Source: Peptostreptococcus sp.
GTDB lineage: Bacteria > Bacillota > Clostridia > Peptostreptococcales > Peptostreptococcaceae
Direction of reading: 5' to 3'
Length of the DNA: 34,698 nt
Assembly: GCA_020025095.1 (NCBI GenBank)
Contig: JAHHSS010000002.1
Coordinates: forward strand, 1-34,698
The first letter of the stretch is position 1, and the number at the start of each line of letters is the position of its first letter. Made by a program: the position numbers and the translations under genes. Under the pieces are notes generated by a model. That model was not told the DNA's origin, made no database searches, and saw only the letters and a list, made by a program, of their open reading frames with translations. Shown here one piece after another: positions 1 through 8,386 of this stretch.

Positions 1-256
1 ATATATATGTATAAACTATAAATATTGGGAAAAATAAATATTAACCTATCTTTTCTTTTATTAGATTAGAATATATAAAACATTTTTAAAATTGTTTTTA
101 GACATTTTAAAAGCTTAAAACTTAATAAAATAACAATTATTCCGTTTTTTTATTATTTGTATTACCGTTTTCCCGTTTAAATTCGATGTTTTATTAAGTT
201 ATATTATCTTTTATTTTAAAAAAGCTACTTTTGTTATTTATTTTATAGACTGTCTG
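1..256. other. AT-rich intergenic stretch, no gene seen
   Basis: About 250 bases upstream of the hydrogenase promoter are strongly AT-rich and interrupted by stops in the frames I read. I see no convincing hairpin terminator, tRNA or small gene. The stretch may hold the end of an untranslated region of a gene to the left, which cannot be judged from the window. Confidence 0.6.
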
Positions 257-265
257 TGATATACT
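257..265 (+). promoter_or_regulatory. Extended -10 promoter of the hydrogenase gene
   Basis: TG at 257-258, one base, then TATACT at 260-265 forms an extended -10 element. The -35 position (237-242, TTTATT) is poor, which extended -10 promoters tolerate. The predicted start near 272 leaves a leader of about 50 bases that contains a 20-base-period direct repeat. Confidence 0.5.
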
Positions 266-272
266 AAAATAC

Positions 273-307
273 GGTTATTGTAAAATATATATGGTTATTG
301 TTAAATA
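273..307 (+). repeat. Two direct repeats spaced exactly 20 bases in the hydrogenase leader
   Basis: GGTTATTGTAAAATA at 273-287 recurs as GGTTATTGTTAAATA at 293-307 (14 of 15 identical, period 20 bases, close to two helical turns). The repeats lie between the predicted transcription start and the ribosome site (GGGAGGA at 310-316). The arrangement suits a regulator binding one face of the DNA. No known operator is recognised. Confidence 0.5.
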
Positions 308-322
308 AAGGGAGGAAATATA

Positions 323-1870
323 ATGAGCTTTAAAGGAATTTTTACTGAAATTGCAAAAGTTCGTCGTGAAGTATTTACTGAAGTTGCTAGATTTGCATAT
401 GAGGGAAGCGACGATTACAATAAATTAGAAGAAATACCATATAGGATTATCCCAGGTGAAGTGGCTACTCTTAGAGAAAGTATTTTTCTAGAAAGAGCTA
501 TTGTCGGTGAAAGAGTTAGACTTGCTATGGGTATGCCTCTTAGAACTGTCAACGAGCACGCACCACTTTCTGCTGGTATAGACAAAGATATGATAAAAAA
601 TACTATCTATAAGGCTCCGTTTGTAAATATCATCAAATTTGCATGCAATTCATGTCCAGATAATATCTACAAGTCTACAGATTTGTGTAGAGGTTGTCTT
701 GCAAGACCATGTGTTGAAGTGTGTCCAAAAGATGCTATATCTGTAATAAACGGAAAATCTGTTATAGATCAAGATAAATGTATAAAGTGTGGAAGATGTA
801 AGAATTCCTGTCCATATGGTGCAATCGCAAAACTTGAAAGACCTTGTGCTGTATCGTGTGGAATGAATGCAATTTCATCAGATGAACTTGGAAGAGCTAA
901 GATAGACTATGATAAATGTGTTTCATGTGGTGTATGTATATCATCTTGTCCATTTGGGGCAATAGCTGATAAAACTCAAATATTCCAACTAATAGAAGCA
1001 ATCAAATCAGGAGAAAAAGTAATCGCAGAAGTTGCACCTGCTTTTGTTGGTCAATTTGGTCCTAAGGTTACTCCTGAAAAACTAAAAACTGCATTATTAG
1101 AATTAGGTTTTTATGACGTTGTAGAGGTTGCAATAGGTGCAGACCTTTGTACAATAGAAGAAGCAGAAGACTTTATGTCAAAAGTGCCTAACGAACTTGA
1201 TTTTATGGCTACATCTTGTTGCCCTTCATGGTCTGTAATGGCTAAAAAACTTTTCCCTGAGTTCAAGGATAATATATCAATGGCCATGACTCCTATGGTA
1301 TTTACTGCTAGATGGATAAAGCAAAGACATGAAGATGCAAAGGTTGTATTTATAGGGCCTTGTGTTTCTAAAAAATTAGAAGCAACTAGAAAATCTGTAA
1401 AGAGTCATGTTGATTATGTACTTACTTTTGAAGAAGTAATGGGAATGTTCCAAGCTAAGGATATAGACCTTGAAAATATTGAAGAAAGTGCTGAAGTAAA
1501 CGAAGGTACAGGAGCTGGTAGAGGTTTCGCAGTTTCAGGTGGAGTTGCAAACGCAGTCGCAGATATAATCAAGAAGACTAACCCCGATATAGATGTTAAA
1601 ATAGATAAGGCCGATGGACTTAAAGAATGTAGAAATATGCTTTTACTTGCAAAAGCAGGAAAAAGAAATGGATATCTTCTTGAGGGTATGGCTTGTCCAG
1701 GAGGATGTGTCGCTGGTACAGGAACTATACAACCTGTAAATAAGAGTACTGCTACTGTTAATCTTTACAAAAAAAATGCAGAACTTCAAGTTGCAAACGA
1801 AAGTAAATTTGCTCAAGAGTTATCAACTTTAGATTCAAATTGGTTTGATGATTGGTCTATAGAAAAATAA
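323..1870 (+). CDS. [FeFe] hydrogenase, group-B-like
   Basis: Cytoplasmic iron-only hydrogenase that interconverts protons and H2 with ferredoxin-type electron carriers. The N-terminal half holds cysteine motifs for several [4Fe-4S] clusters: a Cys-rich stretch near residues 110-135, then CxxCxxCxxxCP at 153-163 and again at 199-209. The H-domain follows: L1 motif TSCCPSW from residue 297 (the cluster ligand should be Cys300, with Cys299 in the proton-shuttle position), L2 GPCVSKK with Cys347, and L3 MACPGGCVAG with Cys458 and Cys462. The Gly before Pro-Cys in L2 and the VAGTG ending of L3 differ from the classic clostridial enzyme and resemble group B. ATG at 323 follows GGGAGGA. The gene is alone on its strand with its own promoter and terminator. 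No maturase or partner subunit lies nearby. The physiological direction in group B is poorly known. Confidence 0.93.
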   Translation: MSFKGIFTEIAKVRREVFTEVARFAYEGSDDYNKLEEIPYRIIPGEVATLRESIFLERAIVGERVRLAMGMPLRTVNEHAPLSAGIDKDMIKNTIYKAPFVNIIKFACNSCPDNIYKSTDLCRGCLARPCVEVCPKDAISVINGKSVIDQDKCIKCGRCKNSCPYGAIAKLERPCAVSCGMNAISSDELGRAKIDYDKCVSCGVCISSCPFGAIADKTQIFQLIEAIKSGEKVIAEVAPAFVGQFGPKVTPEKLKTALLELGFYDVVEVAIGADLCTIEEAEDFMSKVPNELDFMATSCCPSWSVMAKKLFPEFKDNISMAMTPMVFTARWIKQRHEDAKVVFIGPCVSKKLEATRKSVKSHVDYVLTFEEVMGMFQAKDIDLENIEESAEVNEGTGAGRGFAVSGGVANAVADIIKKTNPDIDVKIDKADGLKECRNMLLLAKAGKRNGYLLEGMACPGGCVAGTGTIQPVNKSTATVNLYKKNAELQVANESKFAQELSTLDSNWFDDWSIEK

Positions 1871-1914
1871 TAAACAATTAAGTAAACTATTCAAAGTTAA
1901 ATTGATATATCTAA

Positions 1915-1944
1915 AAAACCGAAGCAATTTTTGCTTCGGTTTTT
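1915..1944. terminator. Bidirectional terminator between convergent genes
   Basis: ACCGAAGCAA pairs with TTGCTTCGGT around a three-base loop. A run of A precedes the stem and a run of T follows it, so it can end both the hydrogenase transcript (+) and the ABC-F transcript (-). Confidence 0.9.
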
Positions 1945-1976
1945 AACATAATATAAAGTTTTTATTTTAAGTAAAA

Positions 1977-3527
1977 TTATACTATTTTAGTTGTAAAATC
2001 TTCTATATTCCAAACATCATCTACTACATCCATATAAAATTCTGGTTCATGACTTACTAATAAAACTGTTCCCTTAAATTCTTTTACTGCCTTTTTTAGT
2101 TCATCTTTTGCATCTACGTCTAAGTGATTTGTCGGTTCGTCTAATACAAGAAAATTAATTTCTTTTAACATTATTTTACAAAGTCTTACTTTTGCAGCCT
2201 CTCCACCCGAAAGAACTCTTACCTGACTAGTAATATGGTCATTTGTAAGTCCACATTTTGCTAATGCCCTTCTTATATCTATGTTATCAAGTCCCGGAAA
2301 TTCATTCCACACATCATCTAAAGCAGTATTTGTATTTTCATGTGAACTTTCTTGTTCAAAATATCCAACTTCTAGGTAATCTCCCAAATTCACCTCTCCA
2401 TCAAATGGTTTAACAATTCCAAGAAGCGTTTTAAGAAGTGTAGACTTACCAATACCATTCATTCCCTTTAGTGCGATTTTCTTCCCTCTCTCTAACCTGA
2501 AATTAAGTGGCTTTGTAAGTGCTTCATCATATCCTAATACAAGGTTTTTTGTTTCAAATATAAGTTTTCCCGATGCCCTAGACATTTTGAAATCAAATTC
2601 TGGCTTAATTTTCTCCTTTGGTCTTTCTAAAATTTCCATTTTATCAAGTATTTTTTGTCTTGAATTAGCCATTCCCCTAGTAGCTACTCTAGCCTTATTT
2701 CTAGCAATAAAATCCTCTAGTTTTTTTCTTTCTTCTTGTTGTTTTTCATAAGCTATTTCTTCTTGTCTTTTCTTTATTTCATTTAGTCTTTCAAATTCAT
2801 CATAATTACCTTTATATCTATTCAATTCCCCATTTTCTAGGTGATATATTACATTACAAGTATCATTTATAAAAGGTATATCATGAGAAACAAGTACAAA
2901 GGCATTTTCAAAGTTCTGAAGGTATCTTCTAAGCCAATTTATATGATCTTCATCAAGGTAGTTTGTAGGCTCGTCAAGAACAAGTATTGTAGGATTTTCT
3001 AAAAGAAGCTTTGTAAGAAGTACCTTTGACCTCTGTCCTCCTGAAAGGTCTGTAACATCCTTATCCAGTCCAATTTCTCCTAAGCCAAGCCCATTTGCAA
3101 CTTCCTGTATCTTTGCATCTATTGTATAAAAACCACTGTGTTCCAATACTGTTTGTATTTCTGCAGTGTCCTCCATGTATTTTGCCATTTCATCATCTGT
3201 AGCATCCGCCATTTTATCATATATTTCAAGCATTTCCTTTTCTAACTCAAACATATGATTAAAAGCACCTCTCAGTGTGTCCATTATTGTACTTCCTTTT
3301 TCAAGAACTGTATGTTGATCAAGGTAACCAACTGAAACTCTATTTGACCATTTGATAGTACCCGCATCTGGCATTAGCTTCATAGTAATTATATTTAAAA
3401 AACTAGATTTTCCTTCTCCATTAGGCCCTACTAGTGCTATATGTTCTCCCTTTCTGATTCTAAACGAAACATCTTCTAAAATAGTTCTAGCACCAAAGCC
3501 ATGACTAACATTTTCTACTACTAACAT
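1977..3527 (-). CDS. ABC-F family ATPase (ribosome-associated)
   Basis: Soluble protein with two ATP-binding cassettes and no membrane segment, the layout of ABC-F translation factors that act at the ribosomal E site. First cassette: Walker A GPNGEGKSS at residues 34-42, signature LSGGQRSK, Walker B LVLDEPTNYLD. Second cassette: Walker A GMNGIGKST near residue 355, signature LSGGEAAK, Walker B LVLDEPTNHLD. A charged helical linker of about 80 residues lies between them, as in the family. At 516 residues it has the usual length and no C-terminal extension. ATG at 3527 follows AGGAGGA. It could be a housekeeping factor of the YbiT/EttA kind or an antibiotic-resistance type. I cannot tell which, and no leader-peptide attenuator is seen upstream. 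Confidence 0.9.
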   Translation of the reverse strand: MLVVENVSHGFGARTILEDVSFRIRKGEHIALVGPNGEGKSSFLNIITMKLMPDAGTIKWSNRVSVGYLDQHTVLEKGSTIMDTLRGAFNHMFELEKEMLEIYDKMADATDDEMAKYMEDTAEIQTVLEHSGFYTIDAKIQEVANGLGLGEIGLDKDVTDLSGGQRSKVLLTKLLLENPTILVLDEPTNYLDEDHINWLRRYLQNFENAFVLVSHDIPFINDTCNVIYHLENGELNRYKGNYDEFERLNEIKKRQEEIAYEKQQEERKKLEDFIARNKARVATRGMANSRQKILDKMEILERPKEKIKPEFDFKMSRASGKLIFETKNLVLGYDEALTKPLNFRLERGKKIALKGMNGIGKSTLLKTLLGIVKPFDGEVNLGDYLEVGYFEQESSHENTNTALDDVWNEFPGLDNIDIRRALAKCGLTNDHITSQVRVLSGGEAAKVRLCKIMLKEINFLVLDEPTNHLDVDAKDELKKAVKEFKGTVLLVSHEPEFYMDVVDDVWNIEDFTTKIV

Positions 3528-3854
3528 CTTTCCTCCTGCTTTTTCTTATTTACATTATTATACTTTAAATCTAATCTTATATTTAGTGTATAACTCTCTG
3601 TTTCACATAATAATCATTATAACATAATTGATGCAAGATAATATATAATAATTTATGAATAAAAATTTGAATTAAAGCTAATGAATACAGTTATTTAATA
3701 CTTAGATAATATTTAATATTTATTTTAAAAATTATTTTCTATTTTTGCACTGTAGTTCTTTTTATATTCTTAATTGTTCTAATCTCACGTTTTAATGTAT
3801 TTTCTCTGGTTGAGTTCTCAAATATATTAACCTGTTTGTTAATTATATGGTATG
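3528..3854. other. AT-rich intergenic stretch
   Basis: Holds the upstream region of the ABC-F gene on the minus strand (a TATAAT-like -10 close to the start, without a clear -35) and then about 250 bases in which I see no gene or structured RNA. It probably includes the eroded front end of the CWB2 gene that follows. Confidence 0.5.
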
Positions 3855-4450
3855 AGAATAGAATAAGTTAGTATATCTGGAAAAGATATATTTGAAACAA
3901 CCGCTAATACTTATAGATATATATTAGATAAAAGGTAAATTAGTAATATGCCTGACCTTGCAGCTGTTTAAAATGGATATAAATATACTGATGCTTTAGC
4001 TACTACACCGTTTATTAATGAATATAATTTAAACACAAACAATAATTTATTACCTCTGTTTCCAGTTAATAAAAATATTAAAAATACTCCCATTAAAATA
4101 GTTTTCGGAGGTAAGGATTCCTTACCATATACAAGTTCAAATTATACACTTGCAGGAAGTAATAGATATAAAAATCCTGTTGAAATAGCAAAATCCTACA
4201 AGAGTATTTTAAATAAAAATATTGATACACTTGTAATTACAAATGTAGAAAATTTTCTAAATGATATTTGTTTAGGCCCACTTGTTTCAGAGTTAAATAC
4301 AGCTATTTTACTTACAAAATCAGACAATCTAAATGCTGCCACTATGGAGTACATTAAATCAAATAATAATATAAAAAAATTATTATTGTAGTTGGAGAAA
4401 ATTCTATATCTAAGAATATAGAAAATGTATTAAAAGATATTAAAAATTAA
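3855..4450 (+). pseudogene. Decayed CWB2 (cell-wall-binding repeat 2) surface-protein fragment
   Basis: One plus-strand frame reads as CWB2 repeats but is broken by stops at 3864 (TAA), 3936 (TAA), 3969 (TAA) and 4389 (TAG). Between the breaks are typical CWB2 phrases: SGKDIFETTA, then NGYKYTDALATTPFINEYN, IVFGGKDSLPY, LAGSNRY..PVEIAKSY, DTLVITNVENF and GPLVSELNTAILLT. At a run of seven A near 4373-4379 the frame slips. The neighbouring frame continues with IIIVVGENSISKNIEN and ends at TAA 4448. About two of the usual three repeats remain; the signal peptide and effector domain are gone. Intact relatives anchor proteins to anionic polymers in the cell wall of Clostridia such as C. difficile. 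No ribosome site or plausible start remains, so I treat it as dead. Confidence 0.85.
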
Positions 4451-4486
4451 TCAAAAACTATAGATACTAAAAAAATCATAAAAAAT

Positions 4487-4535
4487 ACTAACCACCAATT
4501 GTTATATTTTTTAAATCTAACAATTGCTAGTTAGT
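4487..4535. terminator. Hairpin between the CWB2 remnant and the orphan gene
   Basis: ACTAAC...CAATTGTTA pairs with TAACAATTG...GTTAGT around a loop at 4505-4517, with a small internal mismatch. T-rich sequence follows on the plus strand and A-rich sequence precedes it, so it may terminate both converging transcripts. Confidence 0.65.
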
Positions 4536-4539
4536 GCGT

Positions 4540-4971
4540 TTAACATTTTTTATTTTTATATAAAATAGTTTGATTTAATGAAGTTGCAGGATAAGCTTCA
4601 ATGATATCTGGGTCATTTAAAGAACTTTGGAAATCTTTATTTAAATCTTTTTTTAAATCATCATTCATATTTTCTTTAATATTTTTTGGTAAATTTTTTT
4701 CAACTTCTGGATTTAAATCTTTTTTTATTATAGATTTAATTACTTTTTTTTCGTATTCTGTCCTAGATTTATAAAATTTTTCGATTTCTGACTTTGCTTT
4801 TATTAGTTCATCTCGCTTTAAAATTAATTTTTCCGCCTTTTCCTCATTACCCTCTATAACATATAGTTCCATATTAAACCCTAACACTTTTATATGTGTA
4901 TCCATACTAGAATAAATATACATAATATCTTTGAATAGTTTTCTGTCATGCTTGGTATCTTTTAATGTCAT
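4540..4971 (-). CDS. Small charged helical protein of unknown function
   Basis: I do not recognise this 143-residue protein. It has no signal peptide or membrane segment and is very rich in Lys, Glu, Asp and Asn. Residues 1-85 look mostly helical with coiled-coil character (for example EGNEEKAEKLILKRDELIKA). Residues 85-120 are a low-complexity Asp/Asn/Lys stretch, and the protein ends in KNKKC. ATG at 4971 is preceded by AAGGGGG at good spacing, so it looks expressed. It sits alone between a dead surface-protein gene and the divergent penicillin-binding protein. The setting suggests an accessory gene, but nothing in the sequence gives a role. Confidence 0.6.
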   Translation of the reverse strand: MTLKDTKHDRKLFKDIMYIYSSMDTHIKVLGFNMELYVIEGNEEKAEKLILKRDELIKAKSEIEKFYKSRTEYEKKVIKSIIKKDLNPEVEKNLPKNIKENMNDDLKKDLNKDFQSSLNDPDIIEAYPATSLNQTILYKNKKC

Positions 4972-5222
4972 AATATACCCCCTTATTAGCCTTTAATCGT
5001 GCTTTACTCGTGGTAATACCTAACTGATTATTATATATGGTGTTTTAGCGGGCGAAATTTTTTGCTCGGCTATTTCTTCTTCAAGTTAATTTCTAATTAC
5101 TAACAAAGGAGAAAAAAAGGGACAACACTGTCCCTCTTTGTAGTACGGTTTAATCTTTTATAAAAAGTATCTATGTTGATATCACTTATTTACACTATAT
5201 TAATCATTTTTTTTAATAGCCC
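4972..5222. other. Divergent intergenic region
   Basis: Separates the small charged protein (-) from the penicillin-binding protein (+). It contains a hairpin at 5112-5134, annotated separately, and otherwise AT-rich sequence without a gene that I can see. Confidence 0.5.
5112..5134 (-). terminator. Orphan minus-strand terminator-like hairpin
   Basis: AGGGACA (5117-5123) pairs with TGTCCCT (5128-5134) around a four-base loop. Read on the minus strand the stem is followed by six T. It lies upstream of the minus-strand gene at 4971, with no gene before it that it could end. It could be an attenuator or the end of a short antisense transcript. Confidence 0.6.
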
Positions 5223-5251
5223 TTTCAATAAGTACGATTTTAATGTATAAT
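5223..5251 (+). promoter_or_regulatory. Promoter of the class A PBP gene
   Basis: A consensus TATAAT at 5246-5251 lies 17 bases after a weak -35 (TTTCAA, 5223-5228). The ribosome site AAGGAGGT at 5262-5269 precedes ATG at 5280. Confidence 0.6.
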
Positions 5252-5279
5252 TAAAAACAGTAAGGAGGTAAAAATTGAA

Positions 5280-8117
5280 ATGAAAAAAGATAATCCTGAA
5301 GCTAATAATAGAATCAGAAGAAAACCTGCAAGTTCTTCAAGTAAAACTTCAAGATCTTCTTCTGATTCTAAATTGAGCAAAAAGGATCTGACTCTTCCTT
5401 CGGAAAGAAGAAAAAGTACTCAGAATCCTAAAAGAAAAACGCAATCAAGCTCAACTACTTCAAGAAATTCTTCGTCATCGAACCCTTCATCTAGAACTAG
5501 ATCCGTAAGTGCTTCTAGTGCATCTAAAAGCAAAACTTCTAGTCAGGTAAATAGAAACGATAAAAAAAGTAAGAAAAATAAATCTTCTAAACATAGAGAA
5601 GGTTCTAAGGCATTACAGAAGAAGCTGAGAAGTAAAAAGAAAAGAAAAATCGTCGGCGGTATCATTGCCGTCTTAATTGTATGTTGTGCTTTAGCATTAG
5701 GTTTTGTTTTCGCATCACTTAAAGATATTAAACCAGTTAATGAGGCTCTTTTGGATAAATTGACTCATCAAACGACAACTATTAAGTATGCTAATGGTGA
5801 AACCATGTCTACCGCACCAACGCTTTACAAAAAAACACCTATTCCACTGAGTGATATGTCCCCTTATCTTCGTAAGGCAATTGTTTCAATCGAAGATGAG
5901 CGTTTCTACTCTCACAGTGGGGTCGACTATTGGGGGCTTGGACGTTCAGTTGTTAAAACAGCTCTAGGTAGCAGACAGGGTGGTAGTACAATTCCTATGC
6001 AGGTATCAAAGATACTACTTACAAGTAGCGATCAAACTATTAGCCGTAAGATTAAGGATATTTACTACGCACTTGAAATGAATAAGACAGTAAGTAAAGA
6101 TAAAATTCTTGAAACCTATCTAAATAACTATTTCGTAGGAAAAGGGCTATGCGGTGCAGAAGCTGGTTCAATGGGTTATTTTGGTAAACATTGTAAAGAT
6201 CTAACTCTTGGAGAAGCAGCTATGCTTGCTGGGGTTACAAGAAACCCCGCGAAATACGCACCTTATTCTACTGCTAGACTTACAGGGGATGAAACTAAAG
6301 AAGATTTAGACCATAGACTTCTATTCTATCTACCTACAGGTGGTCTTGCAGAGCCTAATGCTACAGAAAAAGAAATGTACGAAAAACTTAACGAATGGGA
6401 TCTTATAGATCAAGATACTTATAAACAGTTAAAAAGCGGTGATTTACTCGTTAGAAAAGCAATAAATAACCCTAATGCTAAAGTAAGACAAGAAACAGTT
6501 CTTGCTAAGATGAGAGATCTTAATGTTATAACTGAAAAGCAGTATATTGAAGCAAAGAATGAAAATATTTCTATTAGGTTCCCAGATACTAAAGAAAAAG
6601 TTGCTAACTCTGTTGAAAGTTTAATTGAGTATGATGTTATTGATGCTCTTATGGAACAGGGTAAAACTGAAGAAGAAGCTAGAAATCAATACTATAATGG
6701 TGGCTTAGTTATAAACTCAACTATAGACCCTAAAATTCAGGAATCTATAGAAAAACAGTATGAAAATGGAAATAACTTCCCTAATGATACTGTTGCAGAT
6801 AATGGCTTAAGTCAGCCGCAGTCAGCTACAGTAATAATAGATTATAAAACAGGTAATATTAAGGGGCTTATTGGTGGTCGTAATATTAAAGCTAGAAAAA
6901 CTCTTAATAGGGCAATCACGCCTTATCAACCTGGTTCTACTATCAAACCGCTGTCTGTATACACACCTGCAATTGATACAGCAAAAGTAACTCAGTCTAC
7001 TCTAATGTCAGACTCAAGAGGCGGATATAGATTTAAAGAGAATCAACAAGATAACCCTGAAACAACAACTCAAGGTTATGGATCTATGTGCTTAAGACAT
7101 GCCCTTGCACTATCATCTAATACAATAGCATATAAGACAGGAGAACTTCTTGGTCCTACTTATGACGACTGTATAGATGTAATGATAGACTATCTTAGAA
7201 ACTTTGGTATTACTACTATACTAGATTTTAAGGAAGAAAATAAAGCTGGGCTTCAAAGAAGTGATAGACATTTTAACTCACTTGTACTTGGTGGTTTGAC
7301 TAAAGGTATTACTCCACTTCAGATGGCAGCTGCCTTTGGTACTATTGCAAATGGTGGTGTATATATTGAACCAGAAATATTCACAACAATTACTTCTTAT
7401 AATGGTGAGTTAATTGTAAAGAATACACCTCAAACACATAAGGTAATAGATCCAGCCGTTGCATATGTAATGACAGACATGCTTCAAGCTGTTGTAACAG
7501 AAGGTATTGGTAAAAATGCCGCTCTAAACAACGGTATGCCTGTAGCTGGTAAAACTGGTTCTACAAATAACTATCTTGATACATGGTTTGTTGGATTTAC
7601 TCCATACTATGTAGGAAGTGTTTATATTGGTGATGATGCCGGTGTCAAGAAAAACGATGGAACTACTATGCAAAGACGTCCTATCGAAGGTGGTGGATCA
7701 ATGGCTTCATCAAAACTATGGGCAAAGATTATGAATCCTATTCATCAAAATCTAGAATACAAGAAATTCACTAAACCAGATGGTGTTTATATGACTTCAA
7801 TAAATCCTATTGATGGTGGTAGAACAGCATATGGTGTAATGGCTGCATTCTTAGATGGAACAGCACCTGAAAGATATAGTTCTGGAGGATATTTCCAAGG
7901 TAATCAAAAACCTCGTAGCAATACTAGAACTAACAGATACGGAAATTCTAGCCAACAACAAGGCATCCAACAACAGGGTAACCAACAACAAGGTATCCAG
8001 CAACAACAAGGTGGCAATAGATATACAGGTGGTCAACAGGGCGGATTAAGAAACCCACAGAACACTGGTGGAAATATTGGAACTGTTCAAGGTCAAAGAC
8101 AAAGACAAGGGCAGTAA
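5280..8117 (+). CDS. Class A penicillin-binding protein (PBP1a family)
   Basis: Bifunctional peptidoglycan synthase anchored in the membrane with its enzymes outside. Residues 1-123 form a cytoplasmic head dominated by Ser, Lys and Arg. One membrane helix spans about 124-147. The glycosyltransferase domain (GT51) follows, with EDERFYSHSG from catalytic Glu205 and GGSTIPMQ near 235-242. The transpeptidase domain has the three penicillin-binding motifs: STIK with nucleophile Ser553 and Lys556, SSN at 612-614 and KTG at 758-760. The end is a Gln/Gly/Asn/Arg-rich tail carrying a 15-base tandem repeat. At 945 residues it is long for the family because of both tails. It is monocistronic with its own promoter and terminator. 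All catalytic residues are present. Confidence 0.96.
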   Translation: MKKDNPEANNRIRRKPASSSSKTSRSSSDSKLSKKDLTLPSERRKSTQNPKRKTQSSSTTSRNSSSSNPSSRTRSVSASSASKSKTSSQVNRNDKKSKKNKSSKHREGSKALQKKLRSKKKRKIVGGIIAVLIVCCALALGFVFASLKDIKPVNEALLDKLTHQTTTIKYANGETMSTAPTLYKKTPIPLSDMSPYLRKAIVSIEDERFYSHSGVDYWGLGRSVVKTALGSRQGGSTIPMQVSKILLTSSDQTISRKIKDIYYALEMNKTVSKDKILETYLNNYFVGKGLCGAEAGSMGYFGKHCKDLTLGEAAMLAGVTRNPAKYAPYSTARLTGDETKEDLDHRLLFYLPTGGLAEPNATEKEMYEKLNEWDLIDQDTYKQLKSGDLLVRKAINNPNAKVRQETVLAKMRDLNVITEKQYIEAKNENISIRFPDTKEKVANSVESLIEYDVIDALMEQGKTEEEARNQYYNGGLVINSTIDPKIQESIEKQYENGNNFPNDTVADNGLSQPQSATVIIDYKTGNIKGLIGGRNIKARKTLNRAITPYQPGSTIKPLSVYTPAIDTAKVTQSTLMSDSRGGYRFKENQQDNPETTTQGYGSMCLRHALALSSNTIAYKTGELLGPTYDDCIDVMIDYLRNFGITTILDFKEENKAGLQRSDRHFNSLVLGGLTKGITPLQMAAAFGTIANGGVYIEPEIFTTITSYNGELIVKNTPQTHKVIDPAVAYVMTDMLQAVVTEGIGKNAALNNGMPVAGKTGSTNNYLDTWFVGFTPYYVGSVYIGDDAGVKKNDGTTMQRRPIEGGGSMASSKLWAKIMNPIHQNLEYKKFTKPDGVYMTSINPIDGGRTAYGVMAAFLDGTAPERYSSGGYFQGNQKPRSNTRTNRYGNSSQQQGIQQQGNQQQGIQQQQGGNRYTGGQQGGLRNPQNTGGNIGTVQGQRQRQGQ
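7953..8012 (+). repeat. Four 15-base tandem units coding QQQG(I/N)
   Basis: Four consecutive 15-base units of the form CAACAACAAGG(C/T)ATC encode residues 892-911 of the PBP tail. The last unit is phased differently (QQQQG). The period is a multiple of three, so gain or loss of units would keep the frame. Confidence 0.85.
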
Positions 8118-8171
8118 TTAATATAAAAAGCTATTTGTTTTACATTTTAAATAAAAGTTTTTTTAAATTTT

Positions 8172-8201
8172 AAGGTCGACATTTCAATGTCGGCCTTTTT
8201 A
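8172..8201 (+). terminator. Terminator of the PBP gene
   Basis: AAGGTCGACAT pairs with ATGTCGGCCTT (one G-U pair) around a four-base loop and runs into a T tract at 8196-8200. Confidence 0.9.
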
Positions 8202-8327
8202 ATTATTTTTATGACTAATATTGATAATAATAAAAATATATTAATAATACAAAAAAATCAAATAACATTACTGTCAGTACTACCTTTAATTATTATCAAA
8301 CACCCTTTAACAAATAATTTTTCATAT

Positions 8328-8367
8328 AAAAAAGACAGCAATTGAAGATGCCGCTTCATATGCTGTC
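8328..8367 (-). terminator. Terminator of the DEAD-box helicase gene
   Basis: GACAGCA (8334-8340) pairs with TGCTGTC (8361-8367), with an inner TGAAG/CTTCA stem. On the minus strand it is followed by six T. Confidence 0.85.
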
Positions 8368-8386
8368 ATAATCTTTTCGCTAGATT

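Noticed and set aside
293..310. Possible Rex (NADH-sensing) site near TTGTTAA at 298-304 in the hydrogenase leader
   Set aside because: Only one half-site is present; the expected TTAACAA partner four bases on is absent.
1977..3527. Antibiotic-resistance role for the ABC-F gene
   Set aside because: No diagnostic linker motif or leader-peptide attenuator can be recognised, so only the general family is called.
3528..5279. Mobile element or phage origin of the accessory patch
   Set aside because: No transposase, integrase, terminal repeats or attachment-site duplications are visible.
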